Source of the DNA: Tepidamorphus gemmatus
GTDB taxonomy: Bacteria > Pseudomonadota > Alphaproteobacteria > Rhizobiales > Tepidamorphaceae
Reading direction: 5' to 3'
NCBI RefSeq assembly: GCF_004346195.1
Contig: NZ_SMAK01000002.1
Location: 186,001-250,000, forward strand
Length of the DNA stretch: 64,000 nt
Part shown: piece by piece, positions 9,481 to 18,488 of the stretch
How positions within the stretch are numbered: the stretch's first letter is position 1
How the letters are laid out: each line of letters opens with the position of its first letter
Notes under the pieces: generated by a model
The model's database searches: none
Told to the model about the DNA's origin: nothing
The model's input: only the letters and a program-made list of their open reading frames with translations
Translations under genes and position numbers: made by a program

Positions 9481-10401
9481 TTATCGTTCGGGCACGAATG
9501 GCGTTCCGAGGCACAGCGGCGTGTTCGCCCGCGCCCGTGTCCGTTCCCGCGAGATTATCACCAGCACGACGATCGTCGCCACGTAGGGCAGCGCCGTCAT
9601 GAATTGCGACGGAATGCCGAGACCCGCCCCCTGCGCATGGAACTGCAGGATCGTGATCGCGCCGAACAGATAGGCACCGATCAGCGCCCGCCCTGGCATC
9701 CAGGAGGCGAAGACGACCAGCGCCAGCGCGATCCAGCCCCGCCCTGCCGTCATCTCCTTCATCCACATCGGCGTGTAGGACAGCGACAGGTAGGCACCTG
9801 CCATTCCTGCACACAGGCCGCCGAACAGCACCGCCAGATAGCGCACCCGGACGACCGGCAGCCCCAGAGAATGGGCCGAATGGTGGTTGTCGCCAACCGC
9901 CCGCAACGTCAGCCCGGCCCGCGTCCTGTTGAGGAACCACGTCACGCCGACCACGAGCGCGAACGACAGGTAGACGAGCCCATCCTGACCGAATACCACC
10001 TGTCCGACCAGCGGCAGATCGCTCAGCACGGGCACGTGGAGCTGCGGCAGCGGATTGCGGGCGACGCCGACATAGTTTTCCCCGATCATGCCGCTCACGC
10101 CGATGCCGAACAGTGTCAGCGCCAGTCCGGTCGCCACCTGGTTGGTGGCGAGCGACACTGCGAGCACTGCGAAGACGAACGCCATCACAAGGCCGGCAGT
10201 CGCGCCGGCGACGACACCGACGAGCCCGTTGCCGGTGATGACGGCGGCGGTGAAGGCGCAGACGGCCCCCATGATCATCATTCCCTCGACGCCGAGGTTG
10301 AGGACACCGGACCGCTCGGCCACCAGTTCGCCGATGGCGGCCAGCAGCAACGGGGTGGAGGCGGTGATGACGGTCAGCAGGACGGCCTCGAGAATGGTCA
10401 T
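9481..10401 (-). CDS. ABC transporter permease of the BMP/nucleoside type (second)
   Basis: This is a 306-residue integral membrane permease of the BPD_transp_2 family, with about 8-9 membrane segments and the family signature GELVAERSGVLNLGVEGMMI near residue 25. A second typical stretch, WFLNRTRAGLTLRAVGDNHH, follows near residue 180. Its ATG overlaps the stop of the preceding permease gene in ATGA, so the two are translationally coupled and probably form a heterodimeric channel. The longer open frame upstream is antisense to the neighbouring permease and is not part of the gene. Confidence 0.93.
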   Translation of the reverse strand: MTILEAVLLTVITASTPLLLAAIGELVAERSGVLNLGVEGMMIMGAVCAFTAAVITGNGLVGVVAGATAGLVMAFVFAVLAVSLATNQVATGLALTLFGIGVSGMIGENYVGVARNPLPQLHVPVLSDLPLVGQVVFGQDGLVYLSFALVVGVTWFLNRTRAGLTLRAVGDNHHSAHSLGLPVVRVRYLAVLFGGLCAGMAGAYLSLSYTPMWMKEMTAGRGWIALALVVFASWMPGRALIGAYLFGAITILQFHAQGAGLGIPSQFMTALPYVATIVVLVIISRERTRARANTPLCLGTPFVPER

Positions 10402-11480
10402 CTTCGGCCTCCGGAGGCGGCAGGCGCGCGGACGCGAAGCCGATAGAGGATGAAGGTGTCGCAGGCCAGCAGGAAGAACAGCAGTATTCCCTGGAAGACC
10501 ATGGCGACATCGGTGGGAAGGTCGAGGCGGATCTGGGCTGTCTCGCCGCCGATGTAGGACACCGACATGACGATCGCGGCCAGAACGATGCCGATCGGAT
10601 TGAGGCGTCCGAGGAAGGCGACGATGATGGCGGTGAACCCATAGCCCGGCGAGATCGTCGGCAGCAGCTGGCCGATGGTGCCGGACACTTCCGCGATACC
10701 GGCGAGGCCGGCCATGGCGCCGCTCGTCAGGAACACGAACAGCACCAGGGAGCGCGTTCCGAATCCGGCGAAGCGGGCAGCCTTGGGAGCCTGGCCGAAG
10801 GTACGGATCTCGAACCCCTTGAGCGTTGTTGGCAGCAGCAGCGCCATGGCCCCCGCCAGCAGGAAGGCGAACACCACGCCGAGGTGCAGCCGGCCGTCCG
10901 AGGTCAATCCGGGCAGGCTCGCGGCGCGGGAGAACAGCGCCGTTTCGGGGAAATTGAAGCCGGCCGGATCGCGCCACGGGCCGCGGACCAGATAGTCGAG
11001 CAGCAGCAGGGCGACATAGGTCAGCATCCGGCTGGTCAGGATCTCGTTGGCACGGAAGACCGTCTTCAGCAGCGCGGGGATCGCTGCCCACAGCAAGCCG
11101 CCGAGGATGCCGGCCGCCAGCATCGTCACGAGCAGCAGCGGCGAGTCCCAGCCGCCGAGACGCAACGCCACCCACGTTCCGAAGATCGCGCCGAGCGTGT
11201 ACTGCCCCTCCGCCCCGATGTTCCAGACATTCGCCTGGAAGCACAGCGACAGGCCAAGCGCGATCATGATCAGCGGCGAGGCCTTGACCAGCAGTTCCTG
11301 CGCCGAATAGGCGGATGTGAAGGGAGAAAGGAAGTATATGTAAAGGCCTTGCACGGGATCCTTGCCGGCAAGAGTGAACAGGATCGCACCGGCAAGCACC
11401 GTCAACGCGATCGCGATGACCGGCGACAGCAGCGCCATCTGGCGCGACGGCGCAGGGCGGCGTTCCAGCTCAAGCCGCAT
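10398..11480 (-). CDS. ABC transporter permease of the BMP/nucleoside type (first)
   Basis: This 360-residue integral membrane protein is the partner permease of the importer. It has an N-terminal membrane helix near residues 17-38, the stretch SLCFQANVWNIGAEGQYTLG that marks the EAA-like region of this permease group, and about nine further hydrophobic segments. The start at 11480 lies 11 bases inside the end of the ATPase gene and the stop overlaps the next permease, so all three are coupled. It is longer than its partner, as usual for the first permease in YufP/NupB-like systems. Confidence 0.93.
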   Translation of the reverse strand: MRLELERRPAPSRQMALLSPVIAIALTVLAGAILFTLAGKDPVQGLYIYFLSPFTSAYSAQELLVKASPLIMIALGLSLCFQANVWNIGAEGQYTLGAIFGTWVALRLGGWDSPLLLVTMLAAGILGGLLWAAIPALLKTVFRANEILTSRMLTYVALLLLDYLVRGPWRDPAGFNFPETALFSRAASLPGLTSDGRLHLGVVFAFLLAGAMALLLPTTLKGFEIRTFGQAPKAARFAGFGTRSLVLFVFLTSGAMAGLAGIAEVSGTIGQLLPTISPGYGFTAIIVAFLGRLNPIGIVLAAIVMSVSYIGGETAQIRLDLPTDVAMVFQGILLFFLLACDTFILYRLRVRAPAASGGRR

Positions 11481-13086
11481 CGCTGGCCTGCCCTGCCGCG
11501 TCGTCGCCGTGGACCCCGGCCATCAGGAGCCCGATACGTTCCATCGTCATCTCGGCGGCCGGATGGACGGCGGACAGACGGCCGCGCGAGATCGCCGCGA
11601 TGCGGTCGGCGATCTGAAACAGTTCATCGAGATCCTGGGTGATGACGACGACCGTACTGCCAGCGGCGGCAAGGTCCAGGATCGCCTGGCGGATCGCCGC
11701 GGTCGCGCCGGCATCGACGCCCCAGGTCGGCTGGCTGAGAACCAGCACACCGGGCTTGCGGAGCATCTCCCGCCCGACCACGAACTTCTGGAGGTTGCCC
11801 CCGGACAGGCTGCCGGCGAGTGGATCCGGCGCACCGACGCGCACATCGAACCGGCGGATCACCTCCCCTGAGATGGCCCGTGCCCGGCCGCGATCCACAA
11901 GCCCGTGCCGCACCACGGGCTGGGTCGCGTGACCTGACAGGACGACATTGTCTGACAGCGCGAAGCGGGCGACGGCTGCCTCGCCGATGCGCTCCTCGGG
12001 CGAGAAGGCCGCCCCGAGACGCCGACGCGCGCTGATTCCGCGATGTCCGACCGGCGTTCCGTCGATGGTGACGCTATCCGGCCGGTCCACCGTCACGATC
12101 CCGGCGAGCGCCCGGAACAGCTCCTCCTGTCCGTTACCGGCGACTCCGGCGATCCCGAGAACCTCGCCGCCGCGCACCGAGAAGGAGATTCCGTGCAGGG
12201 TGGTGCCGAGCGGGTCTTCGGGCTCGACCGTGAGATCTCGAACCTCGAGACGGACGGGACCGAGCGGATGCTCCCGAGCCGGCTTCACCTCCCTGACGTC
12301 GCTGCCGACCATCATGCGGGCGAGGCTCGCCGCGGTCTCACGACGCGGATCGCAGGTGGCGACGACGGAGCCGCGTCTGAGGATGGTCGCCGTCGAGCAG
12401 ATCCGCTTCACCTCCTCGAGCCGGTGGCTGATGTAGAGGATCGCTCGGCCCTCGCCGGCCAGTCGCTCGAGCGTCTCGAACAGCCGGTCCGCCTCCTGGG
12501 GCGTCAGCACGGCCGTCGGCTCGTCCATGATCAGCAGACGGGGATCCTGCATCAGGCATCGAACGATCTCGATGCGTTGCCGTTCACCCACCGAAAGGGA
12601 ATGAACGTAGCGGTTCGGATCGAGCGGCAGACCATAATCCTGCGAGATCGAGCGGACCTGGCGGGCAACGGCCCGCACCGATGAGCCGCTCGGCAGGGCC
12701 AGCGCGATGTTCTCCGCGACGGTGAGCGCCTCGAACAGCGAGAAGTGCTGGAACACCATGCCGATGCCGAGGGCCTGGGCATCGGCCGGAGCCCTCAGGG
12801 CAACCTCGCGGCCGCGCCATAGGATCGTGCCGGCGTTCGGTTCGAGAAGTCCGTAGAGAATTTTCACCAGCGTCGACTTGCCGGCGCCGTTCTCCCCGAG
12901 CAGGGCATGGATCTCGCCCTCGACGACGGTCAGGTCGACATTGCTGTTGGCAGTGACCACGCCGAACGACTTCGACAGCCCGCGCACCTCGAGCAGCGCC
13001 GGGCGGCCGGCCAGCGTGGCGATGGTGTCAGCCTTGGTCACGCCGCACTGTCCCCCCCAGTCGCGGTCCGGCGCCTGAACCGCCAT
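11470..13086 (-). CDS. ABC transporter ATPase, duplicated (sugar/nucleoside importer type)
   Basis: This protein of about 538 residues contains two fused nucleotide-binding domains. The first is complete: Walker A GENGAGKST at about residues 64-72, signature LSVGERQR and Walker B LLIMDEPTAVLT. The second keeps LSGGNLQKFVVGREML, but its Walker-B region reads VLVLSQPTWGVD, with Gln where Glu is usual, and it has no proper Walker A, which is the normal asymmetry for this class. The ATG at 13086 gives a sensible N-terminus; a GTG at 13041 is possible. Upstream, an AT-rich stretch with two inverted repeats separates it from xdhC, suggesting that the importer has its own regulated promoter. Confidence 0.92.
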   Translation of the reverse strand: MAVQAPDRDWGGQCGVTKADTIATLAGRPALLEVRGLSKSFGVVTANSNVDLTVVEGEIHALLGENGAGKSTLVKILYGLLEPNAGTILWRGREVALRAPADAQALGIGMVFQHFSLFEALTVAENIALALPSGSSVRAVARQVRSISQDYGLPLDPNRYVHSLSVGERQRIEIVRCLMQDPRLLIMDEPTAVLTPQEADRLFETLERLAGEGRAILYISHRLEEVKRICSTATILRRGSVVATCDPRRETAASLARMMVGSDVREVKPAREHPLGPVRLEVRDLTVEPEDPLGTTLHGISFSVRGGEVLGIAGVAGNGQEELFRALAGIVTVDRPDSVTIDGTPVGHRGISARRRLGAAFSPEERIGEAAVARFALSDNVVLSGHATQPVVRHGLVDRGRARAISGEVIRRFDVRVGAPDPLAGSLSGGNLQKFVVGREMLRKPGVLVLSQPTWGVDAGATAAIRQAILDLAAAGSTVVVITQDLDELFQIADRIAAISRGRLSAVHPAAEMTMERIGLLMAGVHGDDAAGQASDAA

Positions 13087-13160
13087 GGTTACGTCAAGGC
13101 TCCGCGCCTTGCCAGACCCACCAATGCAATCACGATGCCACCATCCGCCTGCCAGAGTGC

Positions 13161-13200
13161 ATGAATTGAATTCATAACATCCAATATCTATATGATATTG
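13161..13200. promoter_or_regulatory. Two inverted repeats in an AT-rich promoter region
   Basis: This short AT-rich island sits in GC-rich surroundings between the xdhC stop and the importer ATPase start. It contains ATGAAT-TGA-ATTCAT (13161-13175, 6-base arms) and CAATATC-TATAT-GATATTG (13182-13200, perfect 7-base arms). Such palindromes are typical operator sites, and the low-GC context fits a promoter for the importer-puuD-uraD genes on the minus strand. No regulator gene of the purine locus is visible in the window, so the binding protein is unknown. Confidence 0.5.
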
Positions 13201-13220
13201 AAGGGATTTTCTGGATTTTA

Positions 13221-14207
13221 TCACAAGGTAAAATTATCCACCGCTTCCTGCGCGCCGGTCGTTCCGGCGCGGTGTCGAGTTCGCATGATGAGCAATTCGG
13301 CGGCGACTGCCGCGGCAATGATCGGCGGCTCCTTGCCAGAAATGCCGGGCACGCCGATCGGGCAGCGCAGCCTGTCGATGGCAGACTGGCCAAGCCCGGC
13401 GGCGGCAAGCTGTGAGGCGAAGCGTGCCCGCTTGGTGGCGCTGCCGATCACGCCGACATAGGGAAACGTGTTCCTGGCGAGCGCTGCGGCGCAGATGTCG
13501 AGGTCGAGCGCATGGCTGTGCGTCATGATCACCACCAGCGCCTCGGCGGGCGCATCGGCGACAAGGCCGGCCGGCCTCGATTCGAGAACGGCGGTCACGT
13601 TCTCGGGCATGAGCTCGGGAAAGGCGTCCGCCCGCGAATCGGCCCACGTCACGGCGAAAGGCAGCGGCGCAAGCGCCAGTATCAGCGCCCGCCCGACATG
13701 GCCCGCGCCGAACAGCAGCACCGGATGGCGCCGGTCGCCGAACGTCTCCACCAGATCGCAATCCTCCGGCGGGCTCGTCAGGCGTCCTGTTGCGATCCGC
13801 CGCTCGGTGGGCCGCGTGGAATCCCCGAACCGGGTCGCGGCCGCAAAGCCACCCGAGGCTTCGAGCAAGGCATATTGCCCGACCCGGTCGAGGTCGGCTG
13901 CACCGAACCGTTCGATGGCGATCTCCGCCCGTCCGCCGCAGCACTGGCCGAGGTCAGGACCGAGCGCGAAGCTGCGCCGGAGTGTTGCCGCCGAGCCCCC
14001 ATCGGCGAGAATCGTGCGCGCGATGTCGATTGCCCGCCATTCCAACGTACCGCCGCCGATCGAACCGGCGATCGCACCGCCGGGTGCGACGACCATGCGG
14101 GCGCCGGCCTCGCGTGGTGCGGAACCGCGCGTCGATACGACCGTCACCAGTGCCGCCGCCCCCTGCTGGCGGATCAGCCGCTCGATGATGGTCCAGACCG
14201 TAGCCAT
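13221..14207 (-). CDS. xdhC: Xanthine dehydrogenase accessory protein
   Basis: XdhC binds the molybdenum cofactor, allows its sulfuration, and inserts it into xanthine dehydrogenase. The 328-residue protein has the N-terminal XdhC/CoxI region (TVVSTRGSAPREAGARMVV, then GSIGGGTLEWRAI) and a C-terminal Rossmann-type domain beginning VLLFGAGHVGRALILALA near residue 165. It follows xdhB by 19 bases in the usual A-B-C order. The gene ends at 13221, next to the AT-rich regulatory island. Confidence 0.94.
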   Translation of the reverse strand: MATVWTIIERLIRQQGAAALVTVVSTRGSAPREAGARMVVAPGGAIAGSIGGGTLEWRAIDIARTILADGGSAATLRRSFALGPDLGQCCGGRAEIAIERFGAADLDRVGQYALLEASGGFAAATRFGDSTRPTERRIATGRLTSPPEDCDLVETFGDRRHPVLLFGAGHVGRALILALAPLPFAVTWADSRADAFPELMPENVTAVLESRPAGLVADAPAEALVVIMTHSHALDLDICAAALARNTFPYVGVIGSATKRARFASQLAAAGLGQSAIDRLRCPIGVPGISGKEPPIIAAAVAAELLIMRTRHRAGTTGAQEAVDNFTL

Positions 14208-14226
14208 CGCGTTGCCTGCCGCAGGG

Positions 14227-16554
14227 TCAGGTCCAGCCGTCGCCGGTTACCGCGGCGATCGCCCGCAGGATCGCCTCGGGTGTTGCCGGTGCCTGTAGCG
14301 GCACCATCACATCGTGCGGTGCCAGGCTCGCAATGGCGTCGAAGATGGCTGAGTGGACGGACGTCGCCAGCATCAGGGGCGGCTCGCCGACCGCCTTCGA
14401 GGCGTAGATCGCGGCCTCGCGGTTGGCGCCGTCGAACAGATGTACATTGAATGTGGCCGGAATGTCGGAGGCTGTCGGGATCTTGTAGGTCGAGGGCGCA
14501 TGGGTCCGGAGCCGACCCTCGCGGTCGAAGACGAGTTCCTCCATCGTCAGCCAGCCCATGCCCTGCACGAATCCGCCTTCGATCTGGCCGATATCGATCG
14601 CCGGATTGATGGAACGGCCGACGTCATGGACGATGTCCACCCGATCGAGACGGAACTCGCCGGTGACCGTATCCACGGTGACCTCCGAGCAGGCGGCGCC
14701 GTAGGCAAAATAGAAGAACGGCCGCCCCTCTGCCGTCGCCCGGTTCCAGCCGATCCTTGGGGTCCGGTAATAGCCGGTCGCCGACAGCGATATGCGCGCC
14801 AGGAAGGCCTGTCGGGCAAGGTCGCCGAAGCCGACCGAATGGTTGCCGACGATGACCCGGTTATCGCGGAAGCGGACGTTCGAGGACTGACCGCCATAGG
14901 TCGCAGCCGCGAATTCGGCCAGCCGCTCGCGGATCTGCGCCGCCGCGATCCTCGCCGCCATGGCGTTCAAGTCGGTGCCCGACGAGGCGGCGGTCGGCGC
15001 GGTGTTCGGGACCTTCGCAGTTGACGTGGCGGTGATCTTCACACGGTCGAGGTCGATTCCGAATTCGTCGGCAACGACCTGCGCGACCTTGACGAACAGG
15101 CCCTGCCCCATCTCGGTGCCACCGTGGTTCAGGTGCACGCTGCCGTCGGTATAGACATGCACCAGGGCGCCGGCCTGGTTGAGGAATGTGGTTGTGAAGG
15201 AGATGCCGAACTTCACCGGCGTGATCGCGATGCCCTTCCGCAGGAAGCTGTTCGCGGCGTTGAAGTCGTCGACAGCCGCCCGGCGGGCGCGATAGTCCGA
15301 CAGCGTCTCGACGGCTTCGACGACATCCGGCGCGATATTGTCGAAGACCGTCATGCCGTAGGGCGTCACGTCGCGGCCAGGCCCGTAGAGATTGCGCTTG
15401 CGCACGTCGAGCGGATCGATTCCGAGGCGATGGGCGACCTGATCAATGGCATGTTCGATCGCCAGCATGCCTTGCGGGCCGCCGAACCCTCGGAACGCCG
15501 TGTTGGAGACGGTGTTGGTACGCCATCGCTTCGACCGGATGGCGATGTCGGGAACGAAATAGGCGTTGTCGGCATGGAAGACGGTCCGGTCGACGACGGC
15601 GTTCGACAGGTCCCGGGAATGGCCGCAGCGAGCATGGAAGTCGAAGGAGGCCGCGAGGATCGTGCCGTCATCCGCAAACCCCAGTTCCCAGTCCACGAGG
15701 AAATCGTGGCGCTTGCCGGTCATCACCATGTCATCGTCGCGATCGAGGCGCAGCTTGCAGGGACGGCCGGTCAGGCGTGCGGCGAGGGCGGCGAGCGCTG
15801 CCCACTGTGCCGCCTGGGATTCCTTTCCGCCGAAGGCGCCGCCCATGCGCCGCACCTCGCAAACCACCGCATTGATCGGCAGACCGAGGACGTCCGCGAC
15901 CGCCTTCTGGACCTCGCTCGGATGCTGAGTGGAGGACAGGACGTAGATGTCGCCGTCCTCCTGGGGGGCGGCAAAGGCGACCTGGCCCTCCAGGTAGAAA
16001 TGCTCCTGCCCGCCGATTGCGAGAGTCGCGGCGAGGCGATGCGGTGCTGCGGCCAGCGCGCTGGCCGCGTCACCGCGCAGGATGTCGAAATCCGGATCGA
16101 GCCGCATGCCCGCGGCCCGCGCCGCCTCCACCGTGACGACTGGCGGCTCGGCGGCGATCTCAACGCGGGCGAGACGCACGGCGCGGCGGGCCTGGTCCCG
16201 CGTCGCTGCCACCGCGATGAAGAGCGGCTGGCCATGGAAGGCGACTCGGCCTTCGGCCAGCAGGGGGTCGTCACCTGCACCGACCGGGCTGATCTCGTTG
16301 TGGCCGGGAATGTCCGCAGCGGTCGCGACGCAGACCACCCCGGGTGCCGTACGTACCGGCTCGAGATCCAAGCGGACGATGCGGCCGCAGGCGACGGGAG
16401 AGCCTCCTACCGCGACATGCAGCGTACCGGCCGGCTGCGGCACGTCGTCCACATAGAGCGCGGTTCCGCGCACATGCTTGCCGGCGCTGTCGTGGGACAG
16501 CGGTTGCCGGACCGCACGCAGTTCCCCGGACGGATTGGCGTGCGGGTCAAGCAT
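14227..16554 (-). CDS. xdhB: Xanthine dehydrogenase, molybdopterin-binding subunit
   Basis: This 775-residue subunit holds the molybdenum centre that hydroxylates hypoxanthine and xanthine to urate. Family landmarks are the N-terminal hammerhead domain (GTALYVDDVPQPAGTLHVAV), GQEHFYLEGQVAFA, RMGGAFGGKESQ, the Arg/Phe substrate-binding region NTAFRGFGGPQGM, and the catalytic glutamate motif KAVGEPPLMLA near residue 725. The length matches bacterial XdhB. Its start overlaps the end of xdhA by 8 bases, indicating translational coupling. Confidence 0.96.
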   Translation of the reverse strand: MLDPHANPSGELRAVRQPLSHDSAGKHVRGTALYVDDVPQPAGTLHVAVGGSPVACGRIVRLDLEPVRTAPGVVCVATAADIPGHNEISPVGAGDDPLLAEGRVAFHGQPLFIAVAATRDQARRAVRLARVEIAAEPPVVTVEAARAAGMRLDPDFDILRGDAASALAAAPHRLAATLAIGGQEHFYLEGQVAFAAPQEDGDIYVLSSTQHPSEVQKAVADVLGLPINAVVCEVRRMGGAFGGKESQAAQWAALAALAARLTGRPCKLRLDRDDDMVMTGKRHDFLVDWELGFADDGTILAASFDFHARCGHSRDLSNAVVDRTVFHADNAYFVPDIAIRSKRWRTNTVSNTAFRGFGGPQGMLAIEHAIDQVAHRLGIDPLDVRKRNLYGPGRDVTPYGMTVFDNIAPDVVEAVETLSDYRARRAAVDDFNAANSFLRKGIAITPVKFGISFTTTFLNQAGALVHVYTDGSVHLNHGGTEMGQGLFVKVAQVVADEFGIDLDRVKITATSTAKVPNTAPTAASSGTDLNAMAARIAAAQIRERLAEFAAATYGGQSSNVRFRDNRVIVGNHSVGFGDLARQAFLARISLSATGYYRTPRIGWNRATAEGRPFFYFAYGAACSEVTVDTVTGEFRLDRVDIVHDVGRSINPAIDIGQIEGGFVQGMGWLTMEELVFDREGRLRTHAPSTYKIPTASDIPATFNVHLFDGANREAAIYASKAVGEPPLMLATSVHSAIFDAIASLAPHDVMVPLQAPATPEAILRAIAAVTGDGWT

Positions 16555-18025
16555 CTTGCGTCTCCCGCACGCCGACGAGGCGGGTCGCCGTCGTCGGTGT
16601 TCCGGCGATCTCGGTCAACGCCTTGCGCAGCAGACCCTGCGCGACCCTGAGCCGGTAGCTGGCGCTGGCGCGATGGTCGCTGAGCGGCGTGAAGTCGTCG
16701 GCGAGCGCGGCAACGGCATCCTTCCAGCTGTCGGGCCGATCGAGGCTTGCGCCGGAGAGCGCGGTCTCGGCGATTCCGGCGCGCCGGGGCGTGCCGGCCA
16801 TGCCGCCAAAGGCGAGTCGGGCGGACGCGATCCGGCGGCCATCGAGCTCAAGCGCAAATGCCGCCAGCACGGCCGAGATGTCCTGGTCGAACCGCTTGGA
16901 GATCTTGAAGGCGCGGAACGCCGTATCCTTGCCGGGTTTCGGCAGGCGTATCGCAACCAGGAATTCGCCGGGGCGGCGATCCTGGCGGCCATATTCGAGG
17001 AAGAACCTCTCGAGTGGCAGGAGCCGCGTCTCGTTCTCCCGGCGCAGCGTGATCTCCGCGCCGAGCGCGATCAGCAACGGCGGCATGTCGCCGATCGGCG
17101 AGCCATTGGCGATGTTGCCGCCGATGGTCCCGACCGCGCGGACCTGGGGCGATCCCAGCCGGCGCAGCACCTCGCCGATGTCCGGGTCGAGTGCGGCGAG
17201 CGCGGCAGCGGCCTCGTTATAGGTCGTGGCGGCACCGATCCTCAAGGCATCGCCCTCGTCCGCAATCCCGGCGAGACCGGCGACCCTGCCCAGGTGGATC
17301 ACCTTGTCGATCGGCCTGAACTGCTTGGTGATCCAAAGCCCGACGTCGGTGGCTCCTGCAACGAGTGTGGCGTCAGGATGGCGTGCATGGAGCTCGGCGA
17401 GCGCGTCGAGGTTCGTCGGCGCGGCAAAGAATGCGGTGTCGTCACCTGCAAACAACGGGGCGCCATCGGTCAGCCCGACCAGCGCGGCACCGGTCCGCTT
17501 CCCGCCGAAGCCGTCCGCGCCGTCATCGGCACAGGCGTCGAGCGCTGCGTCGATGATCGGCCGGTAGCCGGTGCAGCGGCACAGATTGCCTGCGATGGCG
17601 TCGGTGACGTTGCGGCGTGAGACCGGCTGCCCGGCCAGGCCCTTCCGGAAGGCGAACAGCGCCATCACGAAACCCGGTGTACAATATCCGCACTGGCTGG
17701 CGTGGCGGTCCATGAACGCCTGCTGGATCGGATGCAGGCCGTCGGCGCCGATGTCCTCGACAGTGACGATCTCGGCGCCGTCGGCCATGCCGAGCAGGTG
17801 GATGCAGGCATTCACCGGGCGGTACACCGTGCCGCCGTCGGGACCGGGCCGACCGATCGCGACCGTGCACGCGCCGCAATCGCCCTCGGCGCAGCCCTCC
17901 TTGGTACCGGTTGCCCGCTCGCGCAGCCGCAGATGGTCGAGCAGCGTCTCGATCGGGGCAAATCCCGATATCTCGACGACCCGACCGCGTCGCAGGATGC
18001 GGACCGCGTCGCGCGCCGGCGCCAT
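16547..18025 (-). CDS. xdhA: Xanthine dehydrogenase, FeS/FAD subunit
   Basis: This 492-residue small subunit carries two [2Fe-2S] clusters and FAD and passes electrons from the molybdenum subunit to NAD+. The plant-type ferredoxin motif KEGCAEGDCGACTV lies near residue 45, the second cluster motifs SQCGYCTPG and GNLCRCTGY follow, and the FAD domain includes TVGG-like AVGTIGGNIANGSPIGD. The ATG at 18025 has a GGGGAAG ribosome site and lies one base after the uraH stop. The further upstream open frame is antisense of uraH. Confidence 0.95.
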   Translation of the reverse strand: MAPARDAVRILRRGRVVEISGFAPIETLLDHLRLRERATGTKEGCAEGDCGACTVAIGRPGPDGGTVYRPVNACIHLLGMADGAEIVTVEDIGADGLHPIQQAFMDRHASQCGYCTPGFVMALFAFRKGLAGQPVSRRNVTDAIAGNLCRCTGYRPIIDAALDACADDGADGFGGKRTGAALVGLTDGAPLFAGDDTAFFAAPTNLDALAELHARHPDATLVAGATDVGLWITKQFRPIDKVIHLGRVAGLAGIADEGDALRIGAATTYNEAAAALAALDPDIGEVLRRLGSPQVRAVGTIGGNIANGSPIGDMPPLLIALGAEITLRRENETRLLPLERFFLEYGRQDRRPGEFLVAIRLPKPGKDTAFRAFKISKRFDQDISAVLAAFALELDGRRIASARLAFGGMAGTPRRAGIAETALSGASLDRPDSWKDAVAALADDFTPLSDHRASASYRLRVAQGLLRKALTEIAGTPTTATRLVGVRETQDA

Positions 18026-18026
18026 C

Positions 18027-18368
18027 TCAGCTTCCCCGGTAGGTCGAGTAGCCATAGGGCGAAACGAGCAGCGGCACGTGATAGTGCGCCTCGGGCTCGG
18101 CAATGCCGAAGCGGATCGGGATAACGTCGAGAAATGGCGGATCCGGTAGCTCGACGCCCGTGGCGCGAAGGTAGTCGCCGACATGGAAAGACAGCTCGTA
18201 AACGCCAGGTCGCAGCGCCGCCCCCTCGAGCAGCGGCCGGTCGACCCGACCGTCCTGATTGGTGTCCATGTCGGCGAGGACGTCCCCGTCGCGCCGCAGC
18301 ACGATCCTCATTCCCGCGGCAGGCCGGCCCGCGGCTGTATCGAGAACATGCGTCGTAAGTCGTCCCAT
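18027..18368 (-). CDS. uraH: 5-hydroxyisourate hydrolase (transthyretin-like)
   Basis: UraH hydrolyses 5-hydroxyisourate, the PuuD product, to OHCU. The 113-residue product starts [16 protein letters not shown], with the catalytic His in THVLD, has [11 protein letters not shown] and [19 protein letters not shown] near the end, and finishes with the diagnostic YRGS tetrapeptide. The ATG at 18368 gives the standard family length; the open frame continues 15 codons upstream without similarity. It is the first gene of the xdh operon and is placed far from its partner uraD, at the other end of the locus. Confidence 0.95.
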   Translation of the reverse strand: MGRLTTHVLDTAAGRPAAGMRIVLRRDGDVLADMDTNQDGRVDRPLLEGAALRPGVYELSFHVGDYLRATGVELPDPPFLDVIPIRFGIAEPEAHYHVPLLVSPYGYSTYRGS

Positions 18369-18488
18369 ACGGATCTGCTGCACAGCGGCTGGGCGTGACC
18401 GATTCACGCGCACAACCCAAGCATAATGAGGCCCGGATCGCTCGCGGGCAATGCGGGACAGGGCTGCGAACGCTACGCCACCGGCCTC

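Noticed and set aside
8381-10642. A 753-codon fusion of permease and binding protein
   Set aside because: The N-terminal part is an out-of-frame shadow of the permease genes; the real BMP gene starts at 9445 with a signal peptide.
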